Positions 49,286 to 59,381 of a DNA stretch of 64,000 nt are shown piece after piece. Origin of the DNA: Cordilura impudica (taxonomy: Eukaryota > Arthropoda > Insecta > Diptera > Scathophagidae); the NCBI GenBank assembly GCA_963682025.1, contig OY821519.1, positions 15,902,378 through 15,966,377 on the forward strand. The letters are read 5' to 3'. Under the pieces are notes generated by a model. It made no database searches. It worked only from the letters and a program-made list of their open reading frames with translations, and had not been told where the DNA came from. Within the stretch, counting starts at the first letter, position 1. Each line of letters begins with the position of its first letter. The translations under genes and the position numbers were made by a program.

Positions 49286-50342
49286 AACCGACATACAAAA
49301 AGATGTAATCCATTTAAATGTCACTATTATTGAAAATTTTATTTTACTAAAATTAATAGTAATAATATTCAAATTTTTATTTTTTTATATTTGACAAAAT
49401 TTATAATGAATAAATAAATAATTATCTAGTTTTTAAAATGATGGCTATTATGTTAACATTGTAATGACTTGCTCACAAACTGTTAAATATTCTATTTCTC
49501 ACTTTAATTCATCAATTGATCATGCACTAGTTGACCTTTAATGCTGTTAATAATAATTCCTTCATTATTCTTTAAAGTTTTGGAATAATCATTCTTGCGC
49601 CTTGAACATTTATTTGGATTTTTTGTTTTTGTAGCAAAAATTAGGAATACGTCTTGTTTAAATGTTAGCTTAATTGCACAATTGTATGAATTAAAAATTT
49701 ACGAATAATTTAAAACAGATTTAAAACAGATTTAAATTGTTTAGAGCGGGCTAAGCATAGATTTTGAAAATATATGTTATTGTGTAGACGAGCGTTAAGA
49801 CCTTGCTACTCAAAAGCTTGACAAAGAACTTATTGTTTAAATCATTAAGTAAAATAATTAAAATTGATATATAAACTCACTACAACTTTAAGTTGTAGCA
49901 AGTTTTTTTTTTTTTGTTTAATTCTTATGAGAAGCTAACAAAAATTTATTTCTGAATGCTGCAAAATTGTTGTTGTATAGAGTATGTGATTTTTAGTGAT
50001 TGTTCAAACATTTCTAACCATATAATATCAAGGACACGCTATTGACCGTAGCTAATTATTTAGAAATCTAAGCAAAAATAAACAATTGTACATACTCTTA
50101 TACAAAAAAAACTTATAAAACAATATTGTGGCTAAACTCACAATATAAAAAACGATTTAAATAAAAATGTAAAGCCCTTCATGAATATGAGTTTAAAAAT
50201 ACAATGCACATGTTCGTGTACTACACATACGAGTATGTATGAATAAATGTTTTATATCTTGTTTCCTGTATTATTAATATCTTGTTTCTTTTTTTATTAA
50301 TTACTTTTTTTCTTTTTATATTTTAATATGATTTTCAAACAG

Positions 50343-50785
50343 ACTGGCTCTTTCTATACCTCGTGTTAATGGTGAATTTATGAATTGTATTATGTACAAT
50401 GTCAATTATACCGAACAGATGGCCAAAGGTGTGCGTGAAGCTGATCCTACTTGGCCTACCATACCCTGTAGTCATGGTTGGCGGTATAACTTAACCGAAA
50501 TACCCTATGCCACAGTGGCTACTGAGGAAAACTGGGTGTGTGATAATGCTGCTTTGCCCACGTACGCTCAAGCGATATTCTTCTTAGGTGCTATTGTTGG
50601 AGGTTTGCTATTCGGTTGGATTGCTGATAAATTTGGACGTATTCCATCATTAATTGGCAGTAATTTAGTGGGTTTTGCGGCGGGTGTAACCACAGCCTTC
50701 GTTACGAACTTCTGGCAATTTGCCTTAATGCGGTTTTTTGTTGGTTTTGCTTTCGACAATTGTTTTACCATGATGTACATATTGG
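50343..50785 (+). CDS. SLC22-type organic cation transporter, coding exon 2
   Basis: Residues 124-271 plus the first base of codon 272. The first part completes the large outer loop, with Cys139, Cys166 and Cys190 that probably pair with Cys111, and N-glycosylation sequons at Asn145 (NYT) and Asn173 (NLT). It continues with NWVCDNAALPTYAQ (187-200) and transmembrane segment 2. Residues 206-223 (GAIVGGLLFGWIADKFGR) carry the major-facilitator loop 2-3 signature with Gly215, Asp219 and Arg223. MRFFVGFAFDNCFTMMYIL (253-271) is transmembrane segment 4. The acceptor is TTTTCAAACAG and the donor GTGAGT, phase 1. Reading past the donor hits a stop after 25 codons. Confidence 0.96.
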
Positions 50786-50860
50786 GTGAGTTAACACAAA
50801 AGCAGGGCCATCAAATGCTATTGATGATGTCAACATATATTTTATGTATTGACATTAAAT

Positions 50861-51212
50861 GATCTGAGGTTGGATGAAGTTGTTTTTTTTTTTTAATTAT
50901 TTTAAACTAGACACATTTTTGGGATTTTTATTAATTAATTTTTATTAATTTTATTAATTAAAAGTAGACAAATTTTTAGGATTTTAATATTTTAAGAATA
51001 ATTCGAAAAATTTTATAATTTTGTTTTGGATATTTTTTTAACTGTATTTACGATTTATTTTAAAAAGTAATCTGAGGTTGTTGAAGTTGTTTTTTTTTTT
51101 TAATTATTTTAAACTAGACAAATTTTTAAGATTTTTATATTTTAAGAATAATTCGAAAAATTTTATTTTGTTTTGGATATTTTTAACTGTATTTAAGATT
51201 TACTTAAAAAAG
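50861..51212 (+). repeat. Tandem duplication just inside intron 2
   Basis: Two units (about 50861-51067 and 51068-51212) both begin ATCTGAGGTTG, contain TTTAATTATTTTAAACTAGA and TAAGAATAATTCGAAAAATT, and end TTTGGATATTTTT then AACTGTATTTA. The unit starts about 75 bp after the exon 2 donor. Confidence 0.85.
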
Positions 51213-51240
51213 TTTTTCTTAAAACTATCCATTTGCATAA

Positions 51241-51302
51241 TAACAAGAGTGTTAAATTCGGCTATATCGAATCTTGGATACTTCCCACCCGTGTTCTAAA
51301 CC
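51241..51302 (+). mobile_element. INE-1-like 5' fragment (subfamily B)
   Basis: ACAAGAGTGTTAAATTCGGC then TATATCGAATCTTGGATAC match the 5' end of subfamily B. The rest is absent. Confidence 0.55.
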
Positions 51303-51828
51303 CAATATTATAACCAAGGTTGTCAACACTAAGAGACAAAAAAGGCTAAATTTCAAATTATAATGATTCTTAAATTTAATCAGATAAAAAACAAAAATGT
51401 TGGGTATTTTCGTGTTTTTTTAACTGGAAGCAATTATTAAATGCAATAAGCATAAATGTAAATATGTATGTACATACATACATTTACATTTTTGTTTGTT
51501 TGCTTATTAGCGATACATATACATACATGTACGCTTTGCTCATACATACATATACCCGTATACCATCTATATGCACATATTCTGTTACGTATAAACCAAG
51601 CGTGCTCAAAGGTTTCTTATGGAAGTGCAAACACTAATCCATATTAAGAAAACAATTTTTGATGTGTAGGGGGGTAAAAATCTATTTCACAATACAACCA
51701 CAAAAACAGCGTAAGATGTAAGACGTAAGACAAAATCGGTGTGACCTATGGTGTGAAAAAATTATGATATGTAATAACCTTTTTGTCGCTGTTTTCTGCA
51801 TTATATTTCTTCACTTTTTATAAACAAA

Positions 51829-54070
51829 ATTAAAAATTAAAAATTAAAAATTAAAAATTAAAAATTAAAAATTAAAAATAAAAATTCAAAATTCAAAATT
51901 CAAAATTCAAAATTCAAAATTCAAAATTCAAAATTCAAAATTCAAAATTCAAAATTCAAAATTCAAAATTCAAAATTCAAAATTCAAAATTCAAAATTCA
52001 AAATTCAAAATTCAAAATTCAAAATTCAAAATTCAAAATTCAAAATTCAAAATTCAAAATTCAAAATTCAAAATTCAAAATTCAAAATTCAAAATTCAAA
52101 ATTCAAAATTCAAAATTCAAAATTCAAAATTCAAAATTCAAATTTCAAAATTAAAAATTAAAAATTAAAAATTAAAAATTAAAAATTAAAAATTAAAAAT
52201 TAAAAATTAAAAATTAAAAATTAAAAATTAAAAATTAAAAATTTAAAATTAAAAATTAAAAATTAAAAATTAAAAATTAAAAATTAAAAATTAAAAATTA
52301 AAAATTAAAAATTAAAAATTAAAAATTAAAAATTAAAAATTAAAAATTAAAAATTAAAAATTAAAAATTAAAAATTAAAAATTAAAAATTAAAAATTAAA
52401 AATTAAAAATTAAAAATTAAAAATTAAAAATTAAAAATTAAAAATTAAAAATTAAAAATTAAAAATTAAAAATTAAAAATTAAAAATTAAAAATTAAAAA
52501 TTAAAAATTAAAAATTAAAAATTAAAAATTAAAAATTAAAAATTAAAAATTAAAAATCAAAAATTAAAAATTAAAAATTAAAAATTAAAAATTAAAAATT
52601 AAAAATTAAAAATTAAAAATTAAAAATTAAAAATTAAAAATTAAAAATTAAAAATTAAAAATTAAAAATTAAAAATTAAAAATTAAAAATTAAAAATTAA
52701 AAATTAAAAATTAAAAATTAAAAATTAAAAATTAAAAATTAAAAATTAAAAATTAAAAATTAAAAATTAAAAATTAAAAATTAAAAATTAAAAATTAAAA
52801 ATTAAAAATTAAAAATTAAAAATTAAAAATTAAAAATTAAAAATTAAAAATTAAAAATTAAAAATTAAAAATTAAAAATTAAAAATTAAAAATTAAAAAA
52901 TTAAAAATTAAAAATTAAAAATTAAAAATTAAAAATTAAAAATTAAAAATTTAAAAATTAAAAATTAAAAATTAAAAATTAAAAATTAAAAATTAAAAAT
53001 TAAAAATTAAAAATTAAAAATTAAAAATTAAAAATTAAAAATTAAAAATTAAAAATTAAAAATTAAAAATTAAAAATTAAAAATTAAAAATTAAAAATTA
53101 AAAATTAAAAATTAAAAATTAAAAATTAAAAATTAAAAATTAAAAATTAAAAATTAAAAATTAAAAATTAAAAATTAAAAATTAAAAATTAAAAATTAAA
53201 AATTAAAAATTAAAAATTAAAAATTAAAAATTAAAAATTAAAAATTAAAAATTAAAAATTAAAAATTAAAAATTAAAAATTAAAAATTAAAAATTAAAAA
53301 TTAAAAATTAAAAATTAAAAATTAAAAATTAAAAATTAAAAATTAAAAATTAAAAATTAAAAATTAAAAATTAAAAATTAAAAATTAAAAATTAAAAATT
53401 AAAAATTAAAAATTAAAAATTAAAAATTAAAAATTAAAAATTAAAAATTAAAAATTAAAAATTAAAAATTAAAAATTAAAAATTAAAAATTAAAAATTAA
53501 AAATTAAAAATTAAAAATTAAAAATTAAAAATTAAAAATAATTAAAAATTAAAAAATTAAAAATTAAAAATTAAAAATTAAAAATTAAAAATTAAAAATT
53601 AAAAATTAAAAATTAAAAATTAAAAATTAAAAATTTAAAATTAAAAATTAAAAATTAAAAATTAAAAATTAAAAATTAAAAATTAAAAATTAAAAATTAA
53701 AAATTAAAAATTAAAAATTAAAAATTAAAAATTAAAAATTAAAAATTAAAAATTAAAAATTAAAAATTAAAAATTAAAAATTAAAAATTAAAAATTAAAA
53801 ATTAAAAATTAAAAATTAAAAATTAAAAATTAAAAATTAAAAATTAAAAATTAAAAATTAAAAATTAAAAATTAAAAATTAAAAATTAAAAATTAAAAAT
53901 TAAAAATTAAAAATTAAAAATTAAAAATTAAAAATTAAAAATTAAAAATTAAAAATTAAAAATTAAAAATTAAAAATTAAAAATTAAAAATTAAAAATTA
54001 AAAATTAAAAATTAAAAATTAAAAATTAAAAATTAAAAATTAAAAATTAAAAATTAAAATTAAAAATTAA
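51829..54070. repeat. 2.2-kb heptamer array with a homogenised AAAATTC block
   Basis: There are over 300 units of AAAAATT, almost without error. A block at about 51880-52145 consists instead of about 38 perfect AAAATTC units with sharp borders. Single-base slippage variants occur only near 52249, 52895, 52950, 53540 and 53632. Confidence 0.97.
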
Positions 54071-54221
54071 ATTTTTTCACCAAACAATCATGTCACACCG
54101 ATTTGTCTTAATGCTCACATGTTACGCGTAAGATCTTACGCTCACATATTACGCTGTTTTTGTGATTGTATTGTGAATTATAAATTTACCCCCCTGCGCG
54201 TATACATGTTTACACATAAAA

Positions 54222-54268
54222 AAGCGTAAGTGTTACAATTGTTTACTTTCTTTTGACGCGTAAAATCT
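54222..54268 (-). repeat. Solo Tc1-type terminal fragment
   Basis: GCGTAAGTGTTACAATTGTT and then TACTTTCTTTTGACGCG with TAAAATCTGAT match the right end zone of the Tc1 element at 60470-60530. Only this end is present. Confidence 0.55.
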
Positions 54269-54281
54269 GATCTGATGTAAT

Positions 54282-54668
54282 TAACACACACGAACCCAAT
54301 TTGACCGAGATATATATGGTAATTTGGATCATATGGCAATTTAAGTCAATTTCATAGGGGTCATTTGTATGGGGACGAGGTCTGAACATGGACCGATTTT
54401 CACCAATTGCAATAGCGTTCCATGGCCTATAAAAGCTTATATACCAAATTTCATTAAAAAATATTCATATTTGCGATTTGTAGTTTGATTACAAGGTTTA
54501 CATGGGCACACAGACGGACGGACGAACATCGCTAAATCGACTCAGAAAGTGATTCTGAGTCTATCGGTATAATAAAAGATGGGTCTAGGTCATATATTTT
54601 TGTTAGTTACAAACAGCAGCACAAAGTCATTATACCCAAACCACGTAGTGGTTGGTATAGGGTATAAA
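54282..54668 (+). mobile_element. INE-1-like subfamily A, 3' half (copy A6)
   Basis: It runs from CACACGAACCCAATTTGACC through CACAGACGGACGGACGAAC and CTGAGTCTATCGGTATAAT to the hairpin ACCACGTAGTGGTTGGTATA then GGGTATAAAAA. The 5' half is missing. Confidence 0.82.
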
Positions 54669-54849
54669 AATGAAAAAAGAAAAATAAAAAATGCAAAATG
54701 AGAAATAAAAAATGAGCAATAAAAAATGCAAAATACAAAATTAAAAAAGAAAAATGAAAAATTAAATATGAAAAATTAAAAATAAAAAATGAAAAATAAA
54801 AAACAAAAAACGAAAAATGAAATATTAAAAATAAAAAAATTAGAAATAA

Positions 54850-55596
54850 ACAAGTAAGAAAATTATAGTCGGTCTAGACCGACTATACGATATCCTATAC
54901 CATGCGTTTAGAAACCCTATCTCTTAGGCCCAACTAACTGGACATAGAAAATAAGCAAAAACCAAATTTGAGTGGGATTTTTATTAATTTTTTTGGCTGC
55001 AGATATGAAAAAGTTCATATCGGATGCTATATCTATATGGGGACTAGGTCCAAAAATGGACCGATCCTAATCATGTTTGGAAAAATCTCTTGTATTTTGC
55101 AAAAATATATACAAACCAAATCTGAGAAGAATCAGTGCAATATTTTTGTTTTTTAATAGATTTAAGTGAAGATCGGGAAGCAGCCCTATATGGGGCCAAA
55201 GGGATCATTTTTGGATTACTCATTAATGTACGTAATGAACGCATACAAAACCCAATTTGAGTAAGATCTATATGACAATTTGGATCTTATGGCAATTTAT
55301 GTCGATTTCATAGGGGTAATTTGTATGGGGGCTAGGTCTGAACATGGACCGATTCTCACCAATTTCAATAGCGTTCATTCATATTTGCGACCTGCAGTTT
55401 GATTACAAGGTTTACATGGACACACAGACGGACGGACGGACGGACGGACGGACGGACGGACATTGTTAAATCAACTCAAAAAGTGATTCTGATTCGATCG
55501 GTATAATTAAAGATGGGTCTAGGTCAAATATTTTTGGTTGTTACAAACAGCAGCACAAAGTCATTATACCCAAACCACATAGTGGTATAGGGTATA
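54850..55596 (+). mobile_element. INE-1-like subfamily A, complete (copy A7)
   Basis: The 5' end is ACAAGTAAGAAAATTATA with the perfect palindrome GTCGGTCTAGACCGAC at 54868-54883. An expanded (GGAC)n block lies at about 55430-55460, and the 3' hairpin is ACCACATAGTGGTATAGGGT then ATAAAAA. This is the best subfamily A reference in the window (about 747 bp). Confidence 0.88.
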
Positions 55597-55876
55597 AAAA
55601 TGAAAAAAGAAAAATAAAAAAAGAAAAACGAAAAATGAAAAATAATAAACTAAAAATTAAACACTAACCAGTTGAAAAAATAAATAATAATAAACATTTT
55701 TATATTTGCAGAGACCCTGCAGTTGATTGCTATAAGTGATGCATAGATGACGCTTTCTGTTTGATTTTAAAAAAGTGCCATTAAAACATCTTTAATTACT
55801 AGATTTTTTCACATCTCCCCTGTGATCAGACTCACATGATGTTTTTTCATATTTTTTCATATTTTTATTCTCATTA

Positions 55877-56017
55877 AGTGCATAGGGCTTGGGCACCATT
55901 GGTATAAACATTCTTCACTATTTTTAAGTTTTTCATCTGAAGTTCGGAGTATCTTTACATTTTCGTAAGTTCCTCACCTCTTGGGTCTAGAGCAATGGTG
56001 CCCAAGCCCTATGCACT
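55877..56017. repeat. 25-bp perfect inverted repeat
   Basis: AGTGCATAGGGCTTGGGCAC then CATTG at 55877-55901 is exactly complementary to CAATGGTGCCCAAGCCC then TATGCACT at 55993-56017, with a spacer of about 90 bp. These may be ends of a very short element or one large hairpin in the intron RNA. Confidence 0.85.
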
Positions 56018-56162
56018 CAATCCACTTTTTTTTTGTAAAAACACTTGGGGTAGGCAGTGTATTCTAATACACACAGCACCAAGCAATACAAAATACACAA
56101 ACAATTTTGTCTTTTTCGTTTTTTGTTGTTTTTTCTTGGTTACACCAAAGCGCAAAGTAACA

Positions 56163-56236
56163 ACACTTTCGTATGCTTTGTTGGTACGCATTAACGCTTT
56201 AAACACTTTCGCGTGCTTTGTTGGTACGCATTAACG
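56163..56236 (+). repeat. 34-bp direct repeat (period 40)
   Basis: ACACTTTCGYRTGCTTTGTT then GGTACGCATTAACG occurs at 56163-56196 and 56203-56236, with two differences. Confidence 0.9.
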
Positions 56237-57233
56237 ACTGAAATATTCAATGTAAATTTTGTTGTTGTCTAACGTATGATTCCGTTTTAAAAAATAGTTT
56301 GCAGCTGTAAAATTAAAAGCACTTGGAAAAATCAGTGTAAGTCTTAAGTTTAAAATTCAAATTATTACTTTACAAAATGAGCTACATGTATTCAGACGAG
56401 AAGTGGGAAAGTGATTTTTTTTTCACTTATGACCTTAAGGCTGAAGCAGAATGCTTTCAAATTAACACAAGATATTATATTGAAAAGCATTTTAAGACAT
56501 TTCATTTTAGATAAAAAAAATTTTTTCAGTGTACATGTAGGAAATAAAAATAAGAAAAAAAATTGTTTTCTTTATATGTATTAGTGTTTGCACTTTCATA
56601 AGAAACCTCTGGGCATGCCTGGTCTAAATGCTCCAAGTTCAACGTCAAATTGCTGCAGATTATGACGAACAATTTAAACTTAAATAATTCAGCCCACTAG
56701 ACCTATTGCGAACCGGAGAATGTTTTCAACACACAGACAGACTGATGTACATCGCCAAATCAACTTCTAATCTTATAAGGATTAAGAATATATAGTTTAT
56801 GCGGTATCTCTGCGCATTGGTGTGGAGGGTATAAAAAATACCAATTGTTTTTTTTTTATAAAAGAAAAAACATTCTAAATATTTTGATACAAATTTGTTT
56901 AACACATAATTTTTCTGCATCTACATAAAATAAAATTTTGGTCTCATAATACAATTCAGATGTTGTAAATATAATACAATTCAGATGCTGTAAACCTAGA
57001 CCTCTATGTGGTCAGTTTATATTGAGAATCTGCAGATTTTTTTACAAAAAAAAAATTTAACTTCCTGAGTAAAAAATTTAAATCGATTTAAGGACAACTG
57101 GAATTGTAACTGATGAAATGCGATGAATATACAGACCTACCCCATATCTTTATGCTGAATTTAAATTACCACATAACCCTGATTTTCAAATTTCATTAAT
57201 ATTTGAATGTTATATCCAGTGCAATATTCTGGG
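56237..57233. other. Intron DNA with an INE-1-like fragment
   Basis: An INE-1-like 3' fragment lies at about 56728-56836 (ACACACAGACAGACTGATG, then GGTGTGGAGGGTATAAAAA). CAATTCAGATGYTGTAAA is duplicated at 56952 and 56979. No other feature was recognised. Confidence 0.55.
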
Positions 57234-57235
57234 TT

Positions 57236-57494
57236 GTGAGAAATTACAAGTCAGGGTGAAAGTACTAGGCCACCAAAGGTATTCTCAGGTTTTTTATGAC
57301 CTTTTATATTTTTTTTCCTTATCTTGATGTTCGGATAGTTTTCCAGCTATAACTCAGGAACCATTGATTATGTCTCATTTCATTCTTCAGCAAATGGCTG
57401 CCGCAAATCAAGTTCGACTAAAGATAAGGAAAAAATAAAAAAGGCTATAAAAAAGTTTGGCCTGAGAACGCTAACCTGACTTGGAATTTCTCAC
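57236..57494. mobile_element. Short MITE (family H) with GTGAGAAATT ends
   Basis: The left end GTGAGAAATTACAAGTCAGG and the right end CCTGACTTGGAATTTCTCAC are inverted repeats with two differences. The mirror continues weakly (TATCTTGATG, CTAAAGATAAGG), so the 259-bp element is partly self-complementary. Confidence 0.8.
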
Positions 57495-57582
57495 CCCCAG
57501 ACAATGACCCTGAAAATGTCCCAATGTGTCTTCAATCTAAAAAAATCATTGCAAACCATTTTTAATTAAAACTGCTCTACGG

Positions 57583-57768
57583 GAAAAATCATACGAAGCA
57601 GTCCTAAGATCTGTCACTTTTACTTGGCTATGTCATAAGTTGGGTAAAGTGGACGGATGTGACATGTCTAGTATTGGTTCTGTGATAGGTATAAAGCGGC
57701 CAATTCACCCAGCCTAAGTATGACATCACAGGTGTTAGGACTGGGATTAGATTTGTCCCGTAAAAGCA
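57583..57768. mobile_element. Palindromic MITE family G, copy 2
   Basis: The ends are TACGGGAAAAATCATACG and GATTTGTCCCGTA. The interior mirror includes GTCCTAAGATCTGTCAC, with GGTGTTAGGACTG opposite, and GTTGGGTAAAGTGG opposite CCAATTCACCCAGC. It is related to 48114-48287. Confidence 0.8.
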
Positions 57769-58007
57769 GCCTATCGATTTTTACCCCTTTCAAACATAAA
57801 CTATGTACAATACATGTGGAAAGTCATATGTAAACTTTTCAATTAGAATAGGTTCTATTTTGACATAATAAAACATATGAAAATACAACACTGCTTGTTT
57901 CGAAATAACAAAATCAAATTAAAATCAAACCTTTTTTATATGTAAATTAAAAAGATTAATATTAAAAGAAAATAAATTGTTTAATATTAATTAACAATTA
58001 AAAAATA

Positions 58008-58385
58008 TTAGCAGATTCCAGCCCTCGAAATTCGAGCGCAAATTCTAGGAAATTTTATTTATTCATTAAATAAAGACCCTAAAGTTATGCTAATCAATTA
58101 TAGCTAATTCACAAATCAACACAAAAAACAAACTCATTTTTATTACAAACACATTAAAAAAATTTAATAAACACACACATAGCATTGTATAATTTTATGA
58201 ATGTGTTAGTAGCAACTTTAAATGCAATTTACTCAAAATAAAGGAAAAAATTTACAAATCTGTAAATCTGCAAAACGTCTAAAAGGATCTACCTTTCAAA
58301 TAATATACGTTTAGTCAAAATCGGGATAAAACGGTAGAAGAAAACATCGGTCACAAGAAATCGCCTAGCCTATTAATGTTATAGA
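58008..58385 (-). mobile_element. Non-autonomous Helitron-like element, copy g
   Basis: In its own orientation the 5' end is TCTATAACATTAATAGGC. The 3' end is the hairpin CTCGAATTTCGAG followed by CTAA before T. The 378-bp body matches copy e. The base before TC is G rather than A. Confidence 0.87.
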
Positions 58386-58574
58386 CATGAAGAAAAGAAA
58401 GTTTAAAATGTAACAATAACAAACAGAGGTTATGTCAAGCGCAATTACACATGTACGTTTCAACGCAAAAATTATGAATTGTATGTAAAACGTCAATTTT
58501 GGCATACACACAGAATTACATATGGATCGTAAAACTGCCTTTACATATGGAAAATACATATCGTGTAAACACGC

Positions 58575-58700
58575 CTTAAGCTTTTGTTGGCCATATAACG
58601 ATTGCTATTGAACTCGGTGAAAATTGGTACATGTTCAGATCTATACAAATAACCCCTATGCGATCTGCTTAAATTCCTGTAACATTCAGATCATCATATA
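58575..58700 (-). mobile_element. INE-1-like subfamily A fragment
   Basis: TTGTTGGCCATATAACGATT then GGTGAAAATTGGTACATG and AACCCCTATGCGATC match the middle of subfamily A in reverse. A Tc1-type end (TGTGAGCGTCAAAAAAAAGT) follows at 58702. Confidence 0.6.
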
Positions 58701-59010
58701 TTGTGAGCGTCAAAAAAAAGTAAACACCTTAGTTACTCATACTAAAAATTTTATTAAAATGAAGTAATTAACACAAAAACAAAAATAAATATAAGGAGTT
58801 CAAGAATTATTGAATAATAGTTAACCTCAATAAAAACATTAAACGAAAGTATTGCAAAACAGAAATAAATGCACTTTATTTAGAAAATTACGCGTCAAAA
58901 AAAGTAAACAGCAAAGAAAATCAACAGAACTTCAATACAAAAAGTACACTTTTAAAATTTTTTAATATTTGGTTTATTTTTATTCTAGGCATCAAATCGA
59001 CAAGTTTTTG

Positions 59011-59381
59011 ACGTGTAAACATCTATACGCTCAGGGGGGTAAATTTCTATTTCACAATACAATCACAAAAACAGCGTAACACAAATCGGTGAGAGCTGTA
59101 ACACAAATCGGTGTGTGACTTATGATTGTATTGGTGAAAAAATTATGATATAAAATTGTTTTTTCTGCCACTTTTTTAAAGGCGTCATCTATGTATCACT
59201 TATATACGTTTATATTGGGATAATTTTAACGTTTTACAGTAAAGGGTTGCTGAATTAGCTAAAACAGTTTTTGCTATAAGTGTTACATAGATGACGCTTT
59301 CTGTTTGATTTAAAAAAATTACTTAAAAAATCTTTAATTAATAGATGTTTACACATCTCCCCTGTGATCGGACCCACATGA
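59011..59381 (+). mobile_element. Family C element, copy 4 (no tandem core)
   Basis: This compact 371-bp member has left end ACGTGTAAACATCTATACGC with TCAGGGGGGTAAATTTC and right end GATGTTTACACATCTCCCCT then GTGATCGGACCCACATGA. Because it interrupts a T-run inside recognisable Tc1 transposase sequence, its borders can be defined: the host reads GACAAGTTTTT before it and TTTTTTGTTATATC after it. It holds AAATCGGTGAGAGCTGTAAC-type internal duplications instead of a heptamer array, and the block ACATAGATGACGCTTTCTGT. Confidence 0.82.

Larger units (their letters stand above)
39576..50342 (+). other. Intron 1 of the transporter gene (10.8 kb)
   Basis: Donor GTAAAT and acceptor TTTCAAACAG, phase 2 (AG|A, Arg124). 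The intron is crowded with INE-1-like copies, a Helitron, a family C element and MITEs. Stretches 39576-40540, 42360-43369 and 49290-50342 hold nothing I recognise. Confidence 0.9.
51662..55839 (+). mobile_element. Family C element, copy 3 (AAAAATT core, rearranged)
   Basis: The left end at 51662 (ATGTGTAGGGGGGTAAAAAT, CACAATACAACCACAAAAAC) has lost AAACATCTATACGCGC. A heptamer array (51829-54070) follows, and then a second left end in inverted orientation (54071-54217, ending CCCCCTGCGCGTATACATG with TTTACACAT). Further right are two INE-1-like insertions, short AAAAATG-type arrays (54668-54850 and 55597-55675) and a right end at 55725-55839 (GATGACGCTTTCTGTTTGAT, CACATCTCCCCTGTGATCAG, ACTCACATGA). 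It appears to be two copies joined head to head, or one rearranged copy. Confidence 0.72.
51594..56626. repeat. Outer inverted repeat around family C copy 3
   Basis: GGTTTCTTATGGAAGTGCAA then ACACTAAT at 51611-51638 is mirrored by ATTAGTGTTTGCACTTTCAT then AAGAAACC at about 56580-56607. The match extends outward over GCGTGCTCAAA and its counterpart CTGGGCATGC. The pair lies about 5 kb apart and brackets the nested elements, so they may be the ends of an older host element. Confidence 0.65.

Noticed and set aside
50786..50862. Continuation of exon 2 to the stop at 50860 as an alternative C-terminus
   Set aside because: It crosses a strong GTGAGT donor and loses the conserved segments completed by exons 3 and 4. 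It could exist only as a retained-intron product.
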